Under the pieces are notes generated by a model. That model did no database searches, was not told the origin of the DNA, and worked only from the letters and a program-made list of their open reading frames with translations. The translations under genes and the position numbers were made by a program. From Solimonas sp. SE-A11 (GTDB taxonomy: Bacteria > Pseudomonadota > Gammaproteobacteria > Nevskiales > Nevskiaceae), in contig NZ_JAUASX010000005.1 in NCBI RefSeq assembly GCF_030345715.1, positions 157,051-221,050 of the forward strand: a stretch of 64,000 bases of DNA. The letters are read 5' to 3'. Shown in pieces: positions 58,872 through 64,000 of the stretch. Numbering within the stretch: position 1 is the first letter of the stretch; every line of letters begins with the position of its first letter.

Positions 58872-59163
58872 GTTCCGGCCGGGCAAGACTACGTTAATCG
58901 TTTTCGGCCAGTTGGGGAAAGCTCTGCCCGTAGTGTCCTTTTCAACCTGATTCACTCGTCAGGTTTGGCTGTCGGAAGATTTTGTCCTCGGCTCAGGCGA
59001 TAGCTGCGAACTCGCGCTTGCGCCGGCCACGCGAGATGAGATGAAATACAAGGTGCGGTTGCGCGGAGCGGCTTGCTGGCCGCGGCGCGAATTCAATACG
59101 GCCCGGACCATGGGAGGCGTTCTGCCTCTCTCGTGACAATTTGAGCCTAAATCAAAGTTGCAA
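58872..59163. other. Spacer between IS3 end and Ig-repeat lipoprotein
   Basis: 292 bp. A small hairpin CCTGA/TCAGG lies near 58949-58966. The rest shows no gene I can support. It should hold the promoter of the lipoprotein gene, but no consensus promoter stands out. Confidence 0.4.
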
Positions 59164-62100
59164 ATGACGGATATTCCTCTGGGGGGAATCGTGCGTAATC
59201 TCTGTGAGTCGCTGGTTCGGCTGTGCCTGTTCGTGCTTTTTGCATCGGTGATCACAGCCTGCGGTGGAGGCGGGGGAGGTAGCTCTCCGTCGTTGACCCG
59301 TATCGAAATCGAGCCGGCGACCCCATCTCTCGCTAAGGGCGTTTCCCAGCAGTTGACGGCACAGGCGATCTATTCCAACGGCACTAAGTCCGACGTCACG
59401 GACAAAGTAATTTGGCAGTCGCTGACCCCCTCCGTGGCGACGGTAGATGCCCTGACTATTAAAGGGCGCGTGCGCGGCTTGCAGGTGGGTACCGCTCGAA
59501 TCAGCGCCTCCATGGACGGCGTGACTGGCGCCACGACGCTGACCGTGACCCCTGCCCAGGCCGTCCGCATCGACCTGACGCCGGCAAGTCTTTCGCTCGC
59601 CAAGGGTACTGAACAGGCGCTGGTGGCGACCGCCACATTCACCGATGACACCACCGCAAATGTCACTGTCGACGCGGCCTGGAGCTCCTCAGCACCTGCG
59701 ACGGCGGCGGTCGGCAATAGTGGCGCCAGCAAGGGCCGCGTCTCCGGCCTGGCGGCAGGAACAGCCCGCGTGGACGTGGCTTTCCAGGGACGCAGCGCCT
59801 CCGCCGACATCACGGTTACACCGGCAGTGCTGCAGCGTGTGGACGTGGCGCCCGCTGCGCTAACACTAGCCAAGGGCAGCAGCCGTGCTCTCAAGGCAAC
59901 GGCGATCTATTCCGATGCCACCACGGTTGACGTGACGGCCGATGCTTCCTGGACCTCATCTGCCGCCGCCAACGTGACAGTCGGTAATGAGACGGCAACC
60001 AAGGGCGTAGCGAAGGCCCTCGCCGTGGCTTCCGCTACCATTAGCGCTCAGTACATGGGCGTCACGGGCAATGCCAGCGTAACAGTGACCGCAGCGCAGG
60101 TTGTTCACGTCGAGATTTCGCCGACGGCAGCATCGATCGCGAAGGGCACCAGCCAGCCATTCCAGGCTGCCGCAGTTTTCACTGACGATACGGTTCAGGA
60201 CGTGACTGCTTCGGCCGTCTGGGAGTCGTCTGCTCCGGCAGTAGCCACAATCAGCAATGCCGCCGGTTCCTCGGGCCGTGCTCAAGCCCAGTCGGTGGGG
60301 ACCACCAATATCAAGGCCAGCTATCAGGGTAGCAGCGCGACCGTGCCGTTGCAGGTGACCCCCGCTACGGTTGTGCGCGTCGAGGTGACGCCAGCGGCCC
60401 CGTCGATCGCCAAAGGCCTGACCCGCCAATTCACGGCGACCGCGGTCTTCACCGACAACAGCAACCAGAACGTTACCAGCACGGCAACGTGGAGTTCATC
60501 GCTCACTTCCGTGGCCAGCGTCAGCAACGCCCCCGCCAGCAAGGGGCTTGCCGAAGCTCTGGCAGTTGGCAGCACCGACATTCGTGCCAGCTTCCAGGAC
60601 GTGACAGGGCAGACCTCTCTGACGATCACGGCAGCGGCGATCACCCGTGTGGAGATCGCGCCGGTAGTCGCAACGCTGGCCAAGGGGACTTCGCGTCAGT
60701 TCACGGCCACGGCGGTGTATACCGATAACAGCACGCAGCCCGTCACCACGGGCGCGTGGACTTCTTCCGACACATCCGTTGCTACGGTCAGTAGTGCGGC
60801 AGGCAGTTCCGGGCTGGTTCAGGCGGTCAACGTCGGCCGGGCCGATATTTCCGTGGCGCACGCAGGCTTTACTGCGCAGGCGGCCCTGACCGTATCGCCC
60901 GCTACGCTAGTGCGCATCGACGTCACGCCGTCGCCTGCTCAACTGGCCAAGGGGCTTACGCAGCAGTTCGAGGCTACGGGTGTTTTCAGCGATACCACCA
61001 CCCAAGACCTGACAGACGCCGCGGCGTGGGCCTCGGCCACCCCCGCAGTTGCCACGATTGGCAATACCGATGGCACCAAGGGCCTTGCCCAGGGCGTCGC
61101 GGTGGGCTCCAGCGAGATTTCGGCTACTTTCCAGGGAGTTGCGGGCAAGGCCGATCTTACGGTCACGCCGGCCGCGGTGGTCCGGATCGAGGTGGCACCG
61201 GCAACCGCATCGCTCGCCAAGGGCACCTTGCAGCAATTCACCGCCACGGCCGTATTCACCGATAACAGCACTCAACCAGTGACCGGTACGGCAACCTGGA
61301 GCTCGTCCAGCGCCAGCGTGGCCTCCGTCAGCAACGCCGCCGGCACAGCTGGCCTGGCGCAAGCGCTGCAGGTCGGTGAAGCGGAAATCAAGGCTGACTA
61401 TTCCGGCTTCAGCGTCAAGGCGGCACTAACGGTGACACCTGCGCGGCTGTCCCGGATTGAGGTGACGCCGGCTTCGGCCGATATCCCGGTGGGGCGCACC
61501 CAACAGTTCGCGGCGACCGGCGTGTACAGCGACGCGACCACCCAGCCTCTGACTGAGAGCGTCGTGTGGACGTCTTCGGACGCCGCCGTACTGGAGATCG
61601 GCAACGCTGCAGGCTCCAAGGGCTTGGCTGCCGCCCGCGCTCTGGGCAGCGTCACCATCAAGGCCGCGGTGGATGGCGTAGAGGGGAGCACCCCCGCTAC
61701 TGTCACACCGGCCGTCTTGAATTCCATCCAGATCAGTCCGGCCAACCCGCGGCTCGCAGTTGGTTTCGACCTCCCCCTGCAGGCCACTGGCCTGTTCTCG
61801 GACGGCACGCGTCGTGATGTCACGGCCGATGTGACCTGGAATACTGCCGATCCCAGCATCGCCACAATCGGCAACACTGCCGCGCTCAAGGGCGTGGCGC
61901 GGGGTGTTGCCGCCGGCACCACGGGCGTGTCGGCCACGCAGGGTGCGGTTTCGGCCTCCACCCTGCTGACGATTACTTCGGCCACCCTGGCGGCCATCGA
62001 AGTGGCGCCGGTCAACAAGTCGCTTCCGCTGGGGCTGAAACAGCAGTATGAAGCGGTGGGTCGCTTCTCTGATGGCAGCACGCAGAACCTCACCACCCAG

Positions 62101-63615
62101 GTGACTTGGTCCTCAAGCGATGCGGCGGTTGCTTCGATGAGCAACGCGGCTGGAAGTGCTGGCCTGGCCACCTCGGTCGCCAAGGGGACGGTAACCATCA
62201 CCGCCACGCACGCAACCATTAACGGCAGCACGACCCTGACGGTGACTGACGCCGCCCTGGTCTCCATTGCGGTCACGCCGGCGGCGGCGGCCATCCCCAA
62301 GGGAACCACTCAGCAGTTCAAGGCCATGGGTAGCTTCACGGATAACAGCACTGTGGACATCACGACCACGGTTACCTGGAGTTCCTCGGAAGCCACCAGC
62401 GTCACTGTCAGCAATGCGGATGGGGAGCGCGGTCTCGCCAGCGGCCAGGCGGTGGGCACCGCGACGGTGTCTGCCAGTTCGGGCACCATCTCAGGCTCCA
62501 CTTCGCTGGAAGTGACGCCGGCCGTCCTGCGCAAGATTGTGGTGACCCCGGACACCCAGGAATTGGCCAAGGGTCTCAAGCAACAATACCAGGCGACCGG
62601 TACGTATTCCGATTCGAGCGTTCGGAACCTCACCTCGGAAGTGACCTGGAGCAGCAGTGATCCCACCGTTGCAATCGTGGGCAACGGCGCAGTGGATGCC
62701 GGTCTGGCTTCCACCCTCAAGGTGGGTTCTGCCACCATTGAGGCTGTGCAGGGTGAAATCAGCGGTGCCGCCACGTTGACGGTGACCGCTGCCGTGATGG
62801 TGAGGATTTCAATCGAGCCCGAAAATCCGTCGGTAACCGCAGGCTTGTCTATCCAGTTGGCAGCGACCGGTCATTTCACCGACGGTAGCGCTCAGACCCT
62901 GACGCAGGATGTGACTTGGGAATCCACGACGCCGGCTGTTGCCGAGATCAGCAACGGCACTAACACCAAGGGCTTGGCCTTTGGCAAGGAGGCGGGGACC
63001 ACGACGATTCGAGCCGTGCATGCCGCTTCTTCGCTGGTGGGCACCACGCCGCTATCGGTGGTTCCTGCGGCCCTAAGGAGCATCACCATTGCGCCGGTTT
63101 CTGCCAGCACGCCCATCGGCTTCGCACGGCAGTATCAGGCTTTCGGCCAGTTCTCCGACGGCGTGGAGCGCGAGGTCACTTCACAGGTGTCCTGGAGCAC
63201 CGTGGATCCGGGCGTCATTGTCTTCGAGACGCGCGATGGCAGCGCAAATTGGGCCAAGGCAGTTTCGGCAGGGACCACTACCGTGATTGCCAATCTAAAT
63301 GGCATTACAGGTACCGTGTCGGCGCGGGGAATTGCAGCCTCGCTCCAAAGCCTCACGGTCACACCGGCCAATGCCACGATTGCTCGGGGAGCAACGCTGC
63401 AGTTCAATGCTCAAGGCGTTTTCGAAGGCGGACTTTCCTTGCCGCTTACAACGCAGGTTACCTGGGCCTCGTCCAACACTCGTGCGGCCACCATCAGCAA
63501 TGCGGAAGGCAGCCGAGGCTTGGCTACGGCCGGCACCCTGCTAGGGACGACAACGATCTCCGCAAGCGTCTCTGGTATCAGTGGATCGACTTCACTACGC
63601 CGCGTCGCTAACTGA
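59164..63615 (+). CDS. Lipoprotein of 16 bacterial Ig-like (BIG2-type) repeats
   Basis: About 1483 aa. The signal peptide ends in a lipobox (SVITAC) followed by a run of six Gly, so the protein should be anchored in a membrane, most likely the outer membrane. Sixteen repeats of about 90 residues follow, each opening with a strand such as RIEVTPASADIPVG or RIDLTPASLSLAKG and carrying WSSSDxxVAxV. No catalytic domain and no C-terminal anchor are seen. The ATG at 59164 has a weak ribosome-binding site; a GTG at 59191 behind GGGGGGA gives a shorter, cleaner signal peptide. Probably a surface adhesin or spacer. Confidence 0.88.
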   Translation: MTDIPLGGIVRNLCESLVRLCLFVLFASVITACGGGGGGSSPSLTRIEIEPATPSLAKGVSQQLTAQAIYSNGTKSDVTDKVIWQSLTPSVATVDALTIKGRVRGLQVGTARISASMDGVTGATTLTVTPAQAVRIDLTPASLSLAKGTEQALVATATFTDDTTANVTVDAAWSSSAPATAAVGNSGASKGRVSGLAAGTARVDVAFQGRSASADITVTPAVLQRVDVAPAALTLAKGSSRALKATAIYSDATTVDVTADASWTSSAAANVTVGNETATKGVAKALAVASATISAQYMGVTGNASVTVTAAQVVHVEISPTAASIAKGTSQPFQAAAVFTDDTVQDVTASAVWESSAPAVATISNAAGSSGRAQAQSVGTTNIKASYQGSSATVPLQVTPATVVRVEVTPAAPSIAKGLTRQFTATAVFTDNSNQNVTSTATWSSSLTSVASVSNAPASKGLAEALAVGSTDIRASFQDVTGQTSLTITAAAITRVEIAPVVATLAKGTSRQFTATAVYTDNSTQPVTTGAWTSSDTSVATVSSAAGSSGLVQAVNVGRADISVAHAGFTAQAALTVSPATLVRIDVTPSPAQLAKGLTQQFEATGVFSDTTTQDLTDAAAWASATPAVATIGNTDGTKGLAQGVAVGSSEISATFQGVAGKADLTVTPAAVVRIEVAPATASLAKGTLQQFTATAVFTDNSTQPVTGTATWSSSSASVASVSNAAGTAGLAQALQVGEAEIKADYSGFSVKAALTVTPARLSRIEVTPASADIPVGRTQQFAATGVYSDATTQPLTESVVWTSSDAAVLEIGNAAGSKGLAAARALGSVTIKAAVDGVEGSTPATVTPAVLNSIQISPANPRLAVGFDLPLQATGLFSDGTRRDVTADVTWNTADPSIATIGNTAALKGVARGVAAGTTGVSATQGAVSASTLLTITSATLAAIEVAPVNKSLPLGLKQQYEAVGRFSDGSTQNLTTQVTWSSSDAAVASMSNAAGSAGLATSVAKGTVTITATHATINGSTTLTVTDAALVSIAVTPAAAAIPKGTTQQFKAMGSFTDNSTVDITTTVTWSSSEATSVTVSNADGERGLASGQAVGTATVSASSGTISGSTSLEVTPAVLRKIVVTPDTQELAKGLKQQYQATGTYSDSSVRNLTSEVTWSSSDPTVAIVGNGAVDAGLASTLKVGSATIEAVQGEISGAATLTVTAAVMVRISIEPENPSVTAGLSIQLAATGHFTDGSAQTLTQDVTWESTTPAVAEISNGTNTKGLAFGKEAGTTTIRAVHAASSLVGTTPLSVVPAALRSITIAPVSASTPIGFARQYQAFGQFSDGVEREVTSQVSWSTVDPGVIVFETRDGSANWAKAVSAGTTTVIANLNGITGTVSARGIAASLQSLTVTPANATIARGATLQFNAQGVFEGGLSLPLTTQVTWASSNTRAATISNAEGSRGLATAGTLLGTTTISASVSGISGSTSLRRVAN

Positions 63616-63627
63616 TCTAAGTGCTGT

Positions 63628-63658
63628 CCCGCCACCGCTGCTTTGCAGCGGTGGCGGG
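63628..63658 (+). terminator. Hairpin after the lipoprotein gene
   Basis: A perfect 14-bp stem (CCCGCCACCGCTGC with GCAGCGGTGGCGGG) and loop TTT. It has no T-run of its own and is followed after 7 bases by a second hairpin. Confidence 0.75.
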
Positions 63659-63665
63659 CTCTTGG

Positions 63666-63692
63666 AGCCCCACTTCCAGTGGGGCTTTTTTG
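63666..63692 (+). terminator. Intrinsic terminator after the lipoprotein gene
   Basis: A 9-bp stem (AGCCCCACT with AGTGGGGCT), loop TCC and a run of T. Together with the preceding hairpin it isolates the second giant YD gene from upstream transcription. Confidence 0.88.
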
Positions 63693-63805
63693 TTTTTATC
63701 GATTTGGAACGGAATAGCTTTGCCTTGGCGACTGCTTAGAGTGCGCTGCCGTCGTCATTAAAGTTATTGCTTTCATATGTTTAACCCTCAGTACATATTT
63801 TCCCC

Positions 63806-63834
63806 TTAACGCTTTGCTGATTTCTTTGGATTAG
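63806..63834 (+). promoter_or_regulatory. Second copy of the shared upstream element
   Basis: TTAACG to GGATTAG, closely matching 38435-38462, 56 bp before the ATG at 63890. The matching distance supports a control role for both giant YD genes. Confidence 0.45.
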
Positions 63835-63878
63835 CAATCAACGTGGCGAAATTCCGCCTGCTTGATGCCTTGCTTGTC

Positions 63879-64000
63879 TGGGGAAACACATGGTTGCAAT
63901 CGTGGGCGGCGAAGGTCTGGGTCTGTTCAACACCTCGCTGAACCAGCTGAACGGTTTTGGCGCCAACGGATCGGGTCGCCTGGGCAATGGGAATGACCGT
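63879..64000 (+). repeat. Direct repeat of 38502-38623
   Basis: At least 122 identical bp, extending beyond the window. The sharp left edge of identity lies just before the ribosome-binding site, while the promoter parts differ. This points to recent duplication or gene conversion between the two giant genes. Recombination between the copies would delete the 25 kb in between. Confidence 0.95.
63890..64000 (+). CDS. Start of a second giant YD-repeat gene (runs off the window)
   Basis: From 63879 to the window end the DNA is identical to 38502-38623, including the GGGGA ribosome-binding site, the ATG and the first 37 codons (VAIVGGEGLGLFNTSLNQLN at the N-terminus). It is therefore a tandem paralogue of the 5714-aa protein in the same direction. 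Its length, inserts and C-terminal toxin domain are outside the window. Confidence 0.88.
   Translation, partial: MVAIVGGEGLGLFNTSLNQLNGFGANGSGRLGNGNDR

Noticed and set aside
56766..58950. Reading the fragment after mobC as continuous across the IS3 element
   Set aside because: Joining WYGQ to FRPGKTT gives an open frame only because the IS3 terminal repeat is itself partly palindromic; no target duplication supports the join.
59270..63615. Tandem repeats as a possible CRISPR array
   Set aside because: The period is about 270 bp and in frame, coding Ig-like domains; there are no short direct repeats with unique spacers anywhere in the window.

Overview
The window reads as high-GC gammaproteobacterial chromosome. 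The order dapB - radical SAM gene - carA - carB - greA - rlmE - ftsH - folP - glmM - tpiA - secG - tRNA-Leu(GAG) is the conserved backbone of Pseudomonas, Xanthomonadales and relatives. A family of 7-bp intergenic repeats (about 16128-16205) resembles those of Xanthomonadales, so a Xanthomonadales/Nevskiales-like host is my best guess. That assignment is an inference.

Bases 1-22.6 kb are core genome: a PhoD-like phosphatase fragment, an orphan LuxR-type response regulator, phosphoglucomutase, DUF1249/YqiB, an SGNH esterase, a gamma carbonic anhydrase, a SixA phosphatase, rsmJ, an SCP2 protein, two hotdog thioesterases, a Nudix CoA pyrophosphatase and a half-length MazG. The dapB/carAB/greA/rlmE/ftsH/folP/glmM/tpiA/secG block follows. 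The carAB leader carries a terminator-like hairpin inside a helix that covers the ribosome-binding site.

At 22.66 kb an initiator tRNA gene, with its own good promoter, stops in the anticodon loop. In related genomes this tRNA stands before rimP-nusA-infB; here it runs into foreign DNA that continues to the right edge of the window. The first island genes are an unknown 259-aa protein and a coupled protein of about 1930 aa. The large protein ends in a complete tyrosine-recombinase catalytic site and has a second, degenerate recombinase-like region in its N-terminal half. This pair is the likely integration module.

Next, on the minus strand (37376 to 30577), is a compact five-gene operon: a GASH-type helical protein, two TRAFAC GTPases (DO-GTPase2 and DO-GTPase1), a GAP1-N1 protein and a caspase-like protease. 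The last two end in matching effector-associated domains (EAD1). This is a predicted GTPase-controlled, suicide-type conflict (immunity) system.

From 38.5 to 55.7 kb one gene encodes a YD/RHS-repeat protein of about 5714 aa with cadherin-like, lectin-like and LysM inserts and a variable C-terminal domain, followed by an overlapping small putative immunity gene. A second copy of its 5' end, identical over 122 bp, starts at 63890 at the right edge. Between the two copies lie a mobC-type mobilization remnant, a decayed IS3 element with an IS30 element inside it (the IS30 transposase lacks one catalytic Asp), and a lipoprotein with 16 Ig-like repeats. The right half is therefore an accessory island combining integration, mobilization, cell suicide and contact-toxin functions.
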